Shown in pieces: positions 27,050-35,182 of a stretch of DNA of 64,000 nucleotides. The notes under the pieces are model-generated. The model had not been told where the DNA came from and did no database searches. It saw only the letters and a program-made list of their open reading frames with translations. How positions within the stretch are numbered: position 1 is the first letter of the stretch; every line of letters starts with the position of its first letter. Source of the DNA: an uncultured Paracoccaceae bacterium (GTDB lineage: Bacteria; Pseudomonadota; Alphaproteobacteria; Rhodobacterales; Rhodobacteraceae). The position numbers and the translations under genes are program-made. The stretch spans positions 434,001-498,000 of the forward strand of contig CANKYO010000002.1 in NCBI GenBank assembly GCA_947488175.1, in the 5' to 3' direction.

Positions 27050-27298
27050 GGGGTATGACCGGCTGCCTTGGGTGTTGCGGCGGGGGAGCGGTGGGCATTT
27101 AGGTCAGGTTGATGTGGGAAAAAGCCCAATGCTCCGAATGCTGCGCGGTGAATTAACTGCCGTAATCTGCGCAAAGCTGTCATTGCGTTAGTCGGGGTCG
27201 GCACATAAGTTGCTGCTGTGAGCTGTTGCCACTCTACGGCGAACGATTGCTGATTTGGCAAACACACTTAAAAACCACAGTGGTCCGAGGGGCGTCAG

Positions 27299-27835
27299 AT
27301 GACTAAATTCTATTCACTCCTGAAGTATTTTCTATTTACTGTGACAAGTCTGCTGTTGACAGCCTGTAAAGAGGATATAGCGGAGGCCGTCGGTTTTTGG
27401 AAAGCTGACGACAAGAACTTCATAGAGATTGCTGAGAATGATGGAACCTATAGCGCAATAGTATATCGGCCGTCCTCATGGGATAGTACTTTTGAAAAGG
27501 CCGAGTATCCCGCCACATATGAAGAAGGAATAGTAAGCATTGGGTTGCCGAATGGTCCGCTTCCCATACTGCACCGTCCGGAAGACGATGTGATCGTTGT
27601 TTTTGGTGACGTCATCTATGCAAGGGTTGATGCCAATCAGACTCGGATTGAGGTCGAGACAATGCTTAAGCAGATTGAATTAAACAAATCTGACTGCGAG
27701 GCACTGCAAGAGCAGGTAAATAACGCACGCGGCACATTCGAGAATAACGACGCCTGCCAAGCCTTTATGACGCCCATCTTTGAGCAAAAACCAGCAAGTT
27801 GTCAGCTACTATTCACCAGTTGCAACTCATTTTGA
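27299..27835 (+). CDS. Hypothetical lipoprotein
   Basis: 178 residues with a lipobox (LLLTAC, Cys at residue 23) after a hydrophobic helix. The mature part has a beta-rich N-terminal half (GFWKADDKNFIEIAENDGTYSAIVYR) and a Cys-containing helical C-terminal half (CEALQEQVNN, then Cys residues near the end). It resembles no family I can name. Base composition is clearly more AT-rich than the surrounding genes, consistent with recent acquisition. Confidence 0.6.
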   Translation: MTKFYSLLKYFLFTVTSLLLTACKEDIAEAVGFWKADDKNFIEIAENDGTYSAIVYRPSSWDSTFEKAEYPATYEEGIVSIGLPNGPLPILHRPEDDVIVVFGDVIYARVDANQTRIEVETMLKQIELNKSDCEALQEQVNNARGTFENNDACQAFMTPIFEQKPASCQLLFTSCNSF

Positions 27836-27906
27836 AGTGCATAGTCTGACACGCCTATTGGATACTTGGCAACTCTACTCTGCAAAGGCGACCTGAAGGA
27901 AACGAC

Positions 27907-28407
27907 ATGATTTTTGGAATTTCGCTACCACTTTCAACGTGGCTGATATTGATTGTTGCGGCGGTCCTGGCACTGATCATACCTTTTGGTATCGTCGGCT
28001 CAATCACTTCATTCCTGCCGGAACCGATCGACCTGATTGCTAGCAATTTGCTGGCTGGGATCGGGTTTCCTATACTGCTTTGCTACCTGCATTCTCGCAA
28101 AATGTTCGGACGCGGATTGGGTTCCGTTTTCTTCAAAATCTACACCTGGTTCTACCTAATACTGGGGCTTTTCAGCATTAGCTTTGGTTTTCTTGCGTAC
28201 GAGACACCGCAGCTCGCGGGTATATTGATCGGTGTAATCATGCTCGCGACTGGATTGGGCATGCTTTGGTGGTCTCGTCGAACGGCTGCCAGATTGCAGG
28301 CCGCATATGCAGATGAAGCTGAACGGCATGCGGCGGCCGAGCGTGAGGAGCAGATTCAGATTCAGTCCGAGGCGATTGCAAGAGCTGAGGCGATGAAGGG
28401 GAACTGA
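27907..28407 (+). CDS. Hypothetical membrane protein
   Basis: 166 residues with about four membrane helices (roughly 10-33, 41-60, 75-97 and 103-123) and a charged, Ala/Glu-rich cytoplasmic tail likely to be helical (about 126-166). No family is recognised. A GAAGGAAACGAC ribosome site precedes the ATG. It lies in the same AT-richer patch as the lipoprotein gene and is the last intact gene before a 574-bp gene-free stretch. Confidence 0.6.
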   Translation: MIFGISLPLSTWLILIVAAVLALIIPFGIVGSITSFLPEPIDLIASNLLAGIGFPILLCYLHSRKMFGRGLGSVFFKIYTWFYLILGLFSISFGFLAYETPQLAGILIGVIMLATGLGMLWWSRRTAARLQAAYADEAERHAAAEREEQIQIQSEAIARAEAMKGN

Positions 28408-28780
28408 TCTTCCCCTAGTCGCAATTATTGATGCTTTTGAAGCAAACGACCTTCGCCAAATAGCGTTCAATATAAGTTCTAGGATCTTCCATATTGATTG
28501 TTGCTGGGGGCAAAAAACGCTGAAGGCTGCCGTTGGAGCAGAGAATGCGAATTGGCGCTTTGTCCCGCCAACCAGTCACGCGGCCACCAGCGGCACCCCT
28601 CCACCTTCCGTCAGCAACCAGCAGCTGGCCTCAAACACCGCCGGGATCGGCGGTGCGCTGTAACCCGTTCCGCCAGCAAGCCTAGGCTGGGTGATTTCAC
28701 CCACCAGCCCTCACGGTACCAGCCATCGCCCTTCCAGCGGATCAACCGATATCAGCTTCGCGATCAAACCCGCCCCCAAT
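28408..28780. other. Gene-poor junk stretch left of the first dispersed repeat
   Basis: No intact gene. It contains scraps: an Ala/Asn/Trp-coding fragment around 28520-28572, the metallophosphatase C-terminal fragment at 28576-28674, and an open stretch on the minus strand around 28680-28740 with no start. The patch looks like a decay zone between the acquired genes and the metallophosphatase. Confidence 0.5.
28576..28674 (-). pseudogene. Fragment of a second metallophosphatase gene (C terminus only)
   Basis: Read on the minus strand this encodes GGTGY, then PIPAVFEASCWLLTEGGGVP and LVA with a stop, matching the last ~32 residues of the complete metallophosphatase gene at 28982-29770 (GGAGY, IPAVFEGRDCWLLTENGRVP, LVA). 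The first 42 bases differ from the intact copy at three positions and there is one 3-bp length difference, so the frame is kept. Nothing upstream of it is recognisable. It is a remnant of a paralogous or duplicated gene. Confidence 0.75.
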
Positions 28781-28980
28781 CCTTAACATCGCATTTACAC
28801 ATCCACCGCGCGCAGCCTTAACCCCACCAAATCGCCCAAAGGGGTCCGACGCAAGTCCGACGTTTTGCCGACGCGATGCCGACCGGCCATTTCGCCAAAA
28901 ACCCTCGCGTTAACTGGCTTTGGCCTGATTCGCGGCAGCACGGGTGTTGCACGCCCTTGCACGACCCACCGAACGTTGCG
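28781..28980 (-). repeat. 200-bp dispersed repeat, copy A
   Basis: One of three related intergenic sequences. The ends are CCTTAAC and GAACGTTGC as read on the plus strand. The 48-bp core (28845-28892, three TCCGACG/GCCGACG-type elements) is identical to copy C and differs at two bases from copy B. It ends one base before the stop codon of the metallophosphatase gene. Strand is given so that all three copies share one orientation. Confidence 0.8.
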
Positions 28981-28981
28981 G

Positions 28982-29770
28982 TCAGGCCACCAGCGGCACC
29001 CGTCCATTTTCCGTCAGCAACCAGCAATCGCGCCCCTCGAAAACCGCCGGGATCAGCGGGTTGCCGTAACCCGCCCCACCATCCAGATTGACGCGGTTGC
29101 CATGGTGCCGGGGATGGTCGAGCGCGGTGTGCCCATGCACCACTAGTCGGCCAAAATCGGCGTCGCTTTTGAGGAACGGATCGCGGATCCAGATCAGATC
29201 ATCCTCAGCCTGATCTTCCAGCGGAATGCCGGGGCGCAGGCCTGCATGCACAAAAAGCAGATCATCGGCCTGATACCAAAACGGCAGGGTCTCGAGAAAA
29301 TCCAGATGGGCCTGCGGCACCGCCTGCAGCGCCAGTTGCTGCAGGGAAGTGGTGTCGATCAGGCCTGTAGGACCCTCGAAATGGTCCAGATATTCCAATC
29401 GCTTACGCCCGTCCGACCGGAAATGCATAACGCCTTTCAGACCATAAGAGGCCAGCGTCGCCTCACCCCCCAAGCGCCGGTTCAGCCAGCTGATCCCGGA
29501 TTTGACCCTGGCGTCGTGCTCAACCCCGTGGCGCACGAAGTTGCAGAACATCCGGTCGTGATTGCCGCGCAGGAAGACCCAGTCACGACCCGCATCACGG
29601 CCTGCAATCAGCGTTTCGATCACGCCTCGGCTATCCGGCCCGCGATCGGTGTAATCACCCAGAAAAACAACCCGCGCCTCGGCGCACCCATCCGCCGCGA
29701 TCAGCGACAGGGCGTGGTGCAGCAGCGCGTTCTGCCCATGGATATCGCCGATGGCGTAAATCGGTGTCAT
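28982..29770 (-). CDS. Serine/threonine-type metallophosphatase (ApaH/PrpE-like)
   Basis: 262 residues. The ATG at 29770 is chosen because AAGGCGGG lies just upstream and the protein then begins directly with the first metallophosphatase motif (GDIHG at about residue 8). The other signatures follow in order: GDYTDRGPDS, RGNHD, and late His residues (VHAGLRPG, VHGHTALD). It should dephosphorylate a protein or dinucleotide substrate in the cytoplasm with two metal ions. A broken copy of its 3' end lies 0.3 kb downstream. Confidence 0.88.
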   Translation of the reverse strand: MTPIYAIGDIHGQNALLHHALSLIAADGCAEARVVFLGDYTDRGPDSRGVIETLIAGRDAGRDWVFLRGNHDRMFCNFVRHGVEHDARVKSGISWLNRRLGGEATLASYGLKGVMHFRSDGRKRLEYLDHFEGPTGLIDTTSLQQLALQAVPQAHLDFLETLPFWYQADDLLFVHAGLRPGIPLEDQAEDDLIWIRDPFLKSDADFGRLVVHGHTALDHPRHHGNRVNLDGGAGYGNPLIPAVFEGRDCWLLTENGRVPLVA

Positions 29771-29802
29771 ACCCGCCTTCATGGCACATGGGACACCGCG
29801 AC

Positions 29803-29828
29803 GTAAGATGGGTTTAAACCCATCTTAC
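29803..29828. terminator. 26-bp perfect palindrome between serA and the metallophosphatase gene
   Basis: Thirteen-base arms (GTAAGATGGGTTT and its complement) with no spacer. It lies 20 bases beyond the serA stop and 33 bases before the metallophosphatase start on the same strand, so it can act as a terminator or mRNA-end hairpin for serA. There is no U-run. A related sequence sits at the serC stop. Confidence 0.5.
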
Positions 29829-29847
29829 AGTGCCACCTCTGCCACGC

Positions 29848-31440
29848 TCACACCGCAAAGATCAGCGGCTTGACCTGCTTGAAAAGCCCCGTGTCCTCCA
29901 GCGCCCTGATCGCGGCGGATGGGACAGGTTCGTCCACATAAAGCAGGGCAATCGCCTCGCCTTTGGCCGTTGACCGGCCCAAGGTAAAGTTGGCGATATT
30001 CACATCATGAGAGCCCATCGTCGTGCCCAATGCACCGATAATCCCCGGCACATCTTCGTTTGTTGTATAAAGCATATGCGCCCCGATCTCGGCGTCGATA
30101 TTGATGCCCTTGATCTGGATAAAGCGCGGTTTGCCATCGCTGAACACGGTGCCTGCAATCGACCGCTCGCGCTTTTCGGTGACCACCGTCACCTTGATAT
30201 AGCCTTCAAACGCGCCGGACTGATCCTGCTTGGTCGTCGAAATCTTGATCCCGCGCTCTTTCGCGATCACCGGGGCGGATACCATATTCACATCCGGGTT
30301 CCCGCATTTCATGATCCCCGCCACTGTCGCCGCCGTCAGCGCCTTGAGGTTCATTTCACTCGCTTCCCCGTCGAACAGGATATTGATCGCCTTGATCGGT
30401 TCATCCGTCATCTGGCCGATGAAATTGCCCAGATGCCCGGAGAGCTTGATCCACGGCCCCATGACCTTGGCTTCCTCGGCCGTCACCGACGGCATGTTCA
30501 GCGCGTTCTGCACCGCCCCCGTCAGCAGGTAGTCCGACATCTGTTCAGCCACCTGCAAGGCCACGTTTTCCTGCGCCTCGGTCGTGGCGGCCCCCAGATG
30601 CGGGGTGACAACCACATTGGGCAGGTTGAAGAGCGGGCTTTCGGTCGCCGGTTCCACGGCAAACACGTCAAAGGCCGCACCTGCGACATGGCCTGATTTC
30701 AACGCCTCGGCCAGCGCGGCCTCATCAACCAGCCCGCCACGGGCGCAGTTCACAATCCGCACGCCTTTTTTCAGCTTGGTGATATTTTCAGCGGACAGGA
30801 TGTTCTTGGTCTGATCGGTCAGTGGCACGTGCATCGTGATGAAATCCGCCCGCGTCAGCAGCTCATCCAACTCCACCTTCTCAACGCCGATATCCACCGC
30901 CCGATCCTCTGATAGGAACGGATCATAGGCCACAACTTTCATGCGCAACCCGTGCGCCCGGTCGATCACGATAGATCCGATATTGCCCGCGCCGATCACA
31001 CCAAGTGTCTTGTTGGTCAGCTCTACCCCCATGAACCGCGATTTTTCCCATTTGCCCGCATGGGTCGACGCATTCGCCTCCGGAATTTGCCGGGCCACGG
31101 CCATCATCATCGAAATCGCGTGTTCAGCGGTCGTGATTGAATTGCCGAAGGGCGTGTTCATCACGATGATCCCCTTCTTCGATGCGGCGGGGATATCAAC
31201 ATTATCCACGCCGATGCCTGCACGCCCGATGACCTTCAGATTATCGGCTGCGGAAATGATTTTCTCGGTCGCCTTGGTCGCCGACCGGATCGCCAGACCG
31301 TCATATTGCCCGATGACTTCCAGCAGCTTGTCCTTGTCTTTGCCCAGATCAGGCTGGAAATCCACGTCAATACCGCGATCCTTGAAGATCTGCACGGCAG
31401 CAGGGGAAAGCTTGTCAGAGATGAGTACTTTGGGGGCCAT
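29848..31440 (-). CDS. serA: D-3-phosphoglycerate dehydrogenase SerA
   Basis: 530 residues, the long form with catalytic, NAD-binding, intervening and C-terminal ACT domains. The NAD motif is GVIGAGNIGS (about 146-155), the catalytic Arg-Glu-His set is in NCARGGLVDEAAL, and HLGAATTEAQ, and the ACT domain occupies the last ~75 residues (MLYTTNEDVPGIIGALG). It makes phosphohydroxypyruvate in the first step of serine synthesis and is expected to be feedback-inhibited by serine. The ribosome site is AAAGGAG. It follows serC in one operon. Confidence 0.95.
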   Translation of the reverse strand: MAPKVLISDKLSPAAVQIFKDRGIDVDFQPDLGKDKDKLLEVIGQYDGLAIRSATKATEKIISAADNLKVIGRAGIGVDNVDIPAASKKGIIVMNTPFGNSITTAEHAISMMMAVARQIPEANASTHAGKWEKSRFMGVELTNKTLGVIGAGNIGSIVIDRAHGLRMKVVAYDPFLSEDRAVDIGVEKVELDELLTRADFITMHVPLTDQTKNILSAENITKLKKGVRIVNCARGGLVDEAALAEALKSGHVAGAAFDVFAVEPATESPLFNLPNVVVTPHLGAATTEAQENVALQVAEQMSDYLLTGAVQNALNMPSVTAEEAKVMGPWIKLSGHLGNFIGQMTDEPIKAINILFDGEASEMNLKALTAATVAGIMKCGNPDVNMVSAPVIAKERGIKISTTKQDQSGAFEGYIKVTVVTEKRERSIAGTVFSDGKPRFIQIKGINIDAEIGAHMLYTTNEDVPGIIGALGTTMGSHDVNIANFTLGRSTAKGEAIALLYVDEPVPSAAIRALEDTGLFKQVKPLIFAV

Positions 31441-31479
31441 GTTGCCGCTCCTTTGACGTCGTCAAATTTTGGGATGTAA

Positions 31480-31498
31480 GGTGGGGTTTCACCCCACC
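31480..31498. terminator. Hairpin at the serC stop codon
   Basis: Perfect 7-bp stem (GGTGGGG/CCCCACC) with a five-base loop. On the minus strand the serC stop TGA sits in the loop. The sequence, with its flanking GTAAG, resembles the palindrome after serA. It could attenuate read-through from serC to serA or protect the upstream mRNA. Confidence 0.45.
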
Positions 31499-32634
31499 GA
31501 TGCGATCTCGGCCTCAAAGGCCCATTCCAGCCAGGGCAGCATCGCCTCGATATCTGAGGTTTCAACGGTCGCCCCGCACCAGATACGCAAGCCCGCCGGA
31601 GCGTCGCGATAGGCGCCGATATCCAGTGCGATGCCTTCGGCCTCCAGCCGCTTGGCGACCGCCTTGGCAAAACCGGCGCCATCCGCAATCCGGTCGTCGG
31701 TGAATTTCAGACAGACGGACGTGTTGGACCGCGTCGCCTTATCCACCGCCAGATTGTCGATCCAGGGCTTGTCCGCACAGAAATTCCAGATCGCCCGCGC
31801 ATTGGCATCCGCCCGGTGGATCAGCGCATCAAGTCCGCCAATCGACCGACCCCATTTCAGGGCAACCAGATAATCCTCGACCGCCAGCATCGACGGTGTG
31901 TTGATCGTCTCGCCCCGGAAGATCCCTTCAATCAGCTTGCCGCCTTTCGTCAGGCGGAAAATCTTAGGCAGGGGCCAGGCGGGGGTATAGCTTTCCAGCC
32001 GCTCCACCGCACGTGGGCTCAGGATCAGCATCCCGTGGGCAGCCTCCCCACCCATCACCTTCTGCCAGCTGAACGTGGTCACATCCAGCTTGTCCCATGG
32101 CAGATCCTGCGCAAACGCAGCCGACGTCGCATCACAGAGCGTCAGTCCGGCCCGATCTCCGGGGATCACATCACCCGAAGGGACGCGCACGCCGGATGTC
32201 GTGCCGTTCCAGGTAAAACAGACATCATTGTCGTAGTTCAGCGCGGCCATATCGACGATCTCGCCATATTCGGCGGTATGCACGGTGGCCTCGATCTTCA
32301 ACTGCTTGACCACATCCGTGACCCAGCCCGCGCCAAAGCTTTCCCAGGCCACCATCTCGGCCGGGCGTTCACCCAACAGCGACCACATCGCCATTTCAAA
32401 CGCGCCGGTGTCGGACGCAGGCACGATGCCAATGCGGTAATCGGCCGGCACACCCAACACTTCACGGGTCAGGTCAATCGCCTCGGCCAGCTTGGCCTTG
32501 CCCACGGCTGCCCGGTGCGACCGACCAAGGGCGGCGTCGCGCAAAGCATCCAGTTTCCAGACGGGGGGTTTGGCGCAGGGGCCAGAAGAAAAACGCGGAT
32601 TAGCCGGCCGCGCAGCCGGTTTGGTCTTAACCAT
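31489..32634 (-). CDS. serC: Phosphoserine aminotransferase SerC
   Basis: 381 residues; the ATG at 32634 is chosen because GAGG lies nine bases upstream, whereas the in-frame GTG at 32649 has no site. The Pro-rich start ([13 protein letters not shown]) and the PLP-lysine segment ([15 protein letters not shown]) match the alphaproteobacterial class of SerC. It transaminates phosphohydroxypyruvate to phosphoserine and may also act in vitamin B6 synthesis. The next gene is serA after 48 bases, and serB diverges upstream, so the whole serine pathway is clustered. Confidence 0.93.
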   Translation of the reverse strand: MVKTKPAARPANPRFSSGPCAKPPVWKLDALRDAALGRSHRAAVGKAKLAEAIDLTREVLGVPADYRIGIVPASDTGAFEMAMWSLLGERPAEMVAWESFGAGWVTDVVKQLKIEATVHTAEYGEIVDMAALNYDNDVCFTWNGTTSGVRVPSGDVIPGDRAGLTLCDATSAAFAQDLPWDKLDVTTFSWQKVMGGEAAHGMLILSPRAVERLESYTPAWPLPKIFRLTKGGKLIEGIFRGETINTPSMLAVEDYLVALKWGRSIGGLDALIHRADANARAIWNFCADKPWIDNLAVDKATRSNTSVCLKFTDDRIADGAGFAKAVAKRLEAEGIALDIGAYRDAPAGLRIWCGATVETSDIEAMLPWLEWAFEAEIASVG

Positions 32635-32725
32635 CGGTGGTATCCTCACAGATATGCGCCCTTCGTTGGGGAAGGGTGTCCCACTGGCCGCAATAGCCGC
32701 GGCTTTCGCCTTTCACAACCGGCAA
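32635..32725 (-). ncRNA. Candidate serC leader RNA (serC motif-like)
   Basis: The untranslated leader of serC folds locally. A 6-bp hairpin with arms CCCTTC and GAAGGG (32659-32676) precedes the ribosome site. Upstream lie two overlapping, mutually exclusive hairpins: GCCGC/GCGGC (32687-32703) and a GGC-GAAA-GCC tetraloop hairpin (32701-32710). A conserved serC RNA motif upstream of serC is known in Alphaproteobacteria, so a match is plausible; the consensus was not checked here. Confidence 0.4.
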
Positions 32726-32790
32726 AATGTCACTAGACCGGCACACGACACGATTTTTGCGACACCAGCGACGCCGATAGGAAACAGCGC

Positions 32791-33666
32791 ATGTTCATCG
32801 TCACCCTGCTGACCACACCCACCGAAAGCACGCTGGACGCGGCCTTGGTGGACAGTTTGCGTAATGCGTGGGGCGGGGGCGACGCCACGTGGCTCGCCAT
32901 TGACGAGGCAGCACAATTTGCAATCCCCACCATGCCGGACAACCAATGGGATGTCTGGGCCGACCTGCAGGATGCTTGTGTCGATCTGATCATCCAACCG
33001 GCTGAAAACAGACGTAAGAAAATGCTGCTTGCCGATATGGACAGCACCATCATCCGGCAGGAATGCATTGATGAACTGGCCGCCGAGGCCGGGGTAGGCC
33101 CGCGTGTGGCGGACATCACCGCACGGGCGATGAATGGTGAGTTGGATTTTGAAGCAGCGCTCAAGGAACGGGTTGGCCTGCTCAAGGGCCTTGATGAAAG
33201 CATCATTGAACATGTGCTGGACACGCGGATCACCCACATGCCGGGCGGTTATGAACTGGTCAACACGATGAAGGCGCACGGGGCCTATACCGTGCTGGTG
33301 TCCGGTGGGTTCACGGCCTTCACCTCACGTGTGGCGGCAGCACTCGGGTTCGATGAAAACCGGGCAAATACGCTGCTGGTGGAAGATGGCAAACTCACCG
33401 GCGCGCCGGGCCTGCCGATCCTTGGCAAACAAGCCAAGATCGACGCCTTGGTCGAAATCACGCAGGCGAAAGGTCTTACCGAGGCTGATGTGATCGCCGT
33501 CGGCGACGGGGCCAATGATCTGGGCATGCTGGGCCGGGCCGGAATGGGTGTGGCATTGCACGCCAAACCGATCGTGCAAGATGAATGCGATATCCGGATC
33601 AACCACGGAGACCTCACGGCGCTCCTGTTCCTGCAAGGCTATGGCCGAGATGAGTTTGTGACGTAG
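32791..33666 (+). CDS. serB: Phosphoserine phosphatase SerB
   Basis: 291 residues with a ~75-residue N-terminal domain, then the HAD core: nucleophile motif DMDSTIIRQE (about 86-95), motif II VSGGFTAFT, and motif IV GDGANDLGML near residue 236. It performs the last step of serine synthesis, hydrolysing phosphoserine. It is transcribed away from serC-serA with 156 bp between start codons, a natural place for shared control. Confidence 0.95.
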   Translation: MFIVTLLTTPTESTLDAALVDSLRNAWGGGDATWLAIDEAAQFAIPTMPDNQWDVWADLQDACVDLIIQPAENRRKKMLLADMDSTIIRQECIDELAAEAGVGPRVADITARAMNGELDFEAALKERVGLLKGLDESIIEHVLDTRITHMPGGYELVNTMKAHGAYTVLVSGGFTAFTSRVAAALGFDENRANTLLVEDGKLTGAPGLPILGKQAKIDALVEITQAKGLTEADVIAVGDGANDLGMLGRAGMGVALHAKPIVQDECDIRINHGDLTALLFLQGYGRDEFVT

Positions 33667-33752
33667 CGGACGTCGCATCGATCATCTGGCTGGCGGGACG
33701 CATTCGCTGAACCCAGCCAATGCCATCGTAGTATCGGCCATGCACATGCCGA

Positions 33753-33949
33753 CCCAAATCCTTAACGCCGCCTTCACACTTTCACCGCACGCCACGTTAA
33801 ACCGGCCATTCCGCGGCGAACTGTCCGACGCAAGTCCGACGCTTTGCCGACGTGATGCCGACCGGCCATTTGGGCGCAAAACAACGCATTAACACGTGAT
33901 TCGCATCCAGCGCCCGAACCCGGTGTTGCACCCCCCACCGAACGTTGCA
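33753..33949 (-). repeat. 200-bp dispersed repeat, copy B
   Basis: Shares the CCTTAAC and GAACGTTGC ends and the 48-bp core (33824-33871) with copies A and C; the core differs from them at two bases. The outer parts are more diverged than the core. It fills most of the space between serB and the flavodoxin gene, and its end is nine bases from the FNR box. Confidence 0.8.
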
Positions 33950-33957
33950 TGCCCGGC

Positions 33958-33971
33958 TTGATCTTGATCAA
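33958..33971. promoter_or_regulatory. Perfect FNR/FnrL box
   Basis: TTGAT-CTTG-ATCAA matches the FNR consensus TTGAT-N4-ATCAA at every fixed position. It sits within a longer G/C-armed inverted repeat (CCGGC...GCCGG), 95 bases before the ATG of the HemG-like flavodoxin. This position suits activation at low oxygen by the Rhodobacteraceae FNR homologue FnrL. Confidence 0.75.
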
Positions 33972-34066
33972 GGCCGGGTTGGCCCATTGCGCGGATACTG
34001 CTTGCAGGCTCCGGCGCGCGCAGGATGTGCGTCCGGATATCGGTCGCCCGGAAAAGGACGCGCAAA

Positions 34067-34594
34067 ATGACAGTCGCCATCATCTTTGAGACCATCGAAG
34101 GCCACACCGGCAAGATTGCCAAATTCGTCGCCGATCATGTCCGCAAATCCGGGCAGGAGGTGACGCTGATCGACACGTCCGACAGAACGGGGCAGGCCAG
34201 TTTCGACGGGGTGGACAAGGTCATCCTGGCAGCACCGGTTCATGAACGGCGCCATCCCAAAGCCTTCGAAGTGTTCGTCAATGCCAGCCATCAGGATCTG
34301 GCCGCGCGGCCGACCCTGATGATCTCTGTCAGCATGAGCGCGGCCTTTCCCGAAGGTCTGGACGAAGCGCAGGAATATCTGACCGAAATGGAAATGCGGA
34401 CGCGGTTTTCGCCGACCTCGGAAGCGCTGGTTGCCGGTGCCGTCAAGCCCGGCGGTTACGATTACTTCCAGTCGCAGGTCGTGCGCCATGCCGTGCTGGG
34501 TGATCGGGATTATTCGCTGGATGAGGGCGAGCGCGAATTCACCGATTGGGATGCGCTCGCCAAGCAGATCGACGGTTTTCTAAACGCGGCCTAA
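34067..34594 (+). CDS. HemG-like flavodoxin domain protein
   Basis: 175 residues from the ATG at 34067, preceded by AAGGA. The flavodoxin fold is shown by the FMN-phosphate loop (FETIEGHTGKIA, about 7-18), VILAAPVHERRHPKAFEVFV in the middle and EFTDWDALAKQI at the end. The size and the second-half motifs match the oxygen-independent protoporphyrinogen oxidase HemG more than a plain electron-carrier flavodoxin. Haem synthesis without oxygen would explain the FNR box upstream. The specific substrate is inferred. Confidence 0.7.
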   Translation: MTVAIIFETIEGHTGKIAKFVADHVRKSGQEVTLIDTSDRTGQASFDGVDKVILAAPVHERRHPKAFEVFVNASHQDLAARPTLMISVSMSAAFPEGLDEAQEYLTEMEMRTRFSPTSEALVAGAVKPGGYDYFQSQVVRHAVLGDRDYSLDEGEREFTDWDALAKQIDGFLNAA

Positions 34595-34634
34595 ACAGCC
34601 GCGTTACTGGGATGAAACGCCTCGCTCTGGCCAA

Positions 34635-34660
34635 GGTGGCAAGCGCAGGAGTTTGCCACC
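34635..34660. terminator. Hairpin between converging genes
   Basis: Perfect 8-bp stem (GGTGGCAA/TTGCCACC) with a ten-base loop, midway between the stops of the flavodoxin and rhodanese genes. There is no T-run on either side, so it is only a candidate bidirectional terminator. Confidence 0.4.
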
Positions 34661-34685
34661 GCAGGCTCAAGCCAAATCACATCCA

Positions 34686-35060
34686 TTAGTCTTCGACAGG
34701 ACCACCCGCTTCTTTCCAGCCACCGATGCCGCCGACATTGATGACATTTGTATATCCCATTTCTTTCAGGGTCTTGCCGGCCAGCGCAGCCTGACCACCG
34801 GCACCGCAAACCAGACATAGTTCAGCGTCTTTCTGAAAGAACGGCTTGTGAAACTGGGTGTTGGGATCTGCGGCAAATTCAATAAACCCGCGTGGCACAC
34901 GCATCGCGCCCGCAATTGTGCCTGACTTGGCAATGTCGGCACTGTCGCGCACGTCGATGAACGTCACACCGCCAGCGGCATGTTTGGCGACCGCGTCTTC
35001 ACTGCTGATCCGGGGCACGTCTGAATTTGCGGCATCAAGGTAGTCTTTTGCGGATTTCAT
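34686..35060 (-). CDS. Rhodanese domain protein
   Basis: 124 residues from the ATG at 35060 (AAGG upstream). A single rhodanese domain: FIDVRDSADIAKSGTIAGAMRVPRG, then the active-site loop with Cys in CLVCGAGGQAAL and GYTNVINVGGIGGWKEAGG at the end. Single-domain rhodaneses move sulfane sulfur to acceptors such as cyanide or proteins. The gene is divergent from the potassium transporter gene. The biological partner is unknown. Confidence 0.85.
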   Translation of the reverse strand: MKSAKDYLDAANSDVPRISSEDAVAKHAAGGVTFIDVRDSADIAKSGTIAGAMRVPRGFIEFAADPNTQFHKPFFQKDAELCLVCGAGGQAALAGKTLKEMGYTNVINVGGIGGWKEAGGPVED

Positions 35061-35182
35061 ATCTGGGCCTTTCAAGTTGGCGCAATTGCAATAGAACATA
35101 ACAAATGGGAACCATTTGCGTTCCCTTGGGATTGTAGCTTCAAATTGTTGTCTGGCCAGTGGCCGCTCTACAGGAACCGCCC

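Noticed and set aside
28783-29027. Small proteins read through repeat copy A, and likewise through copies B and C
   Set aside because: The frames differ in length, one copy has an in-frame stop and conservation is equal at all codon positions, so coding is not supported.
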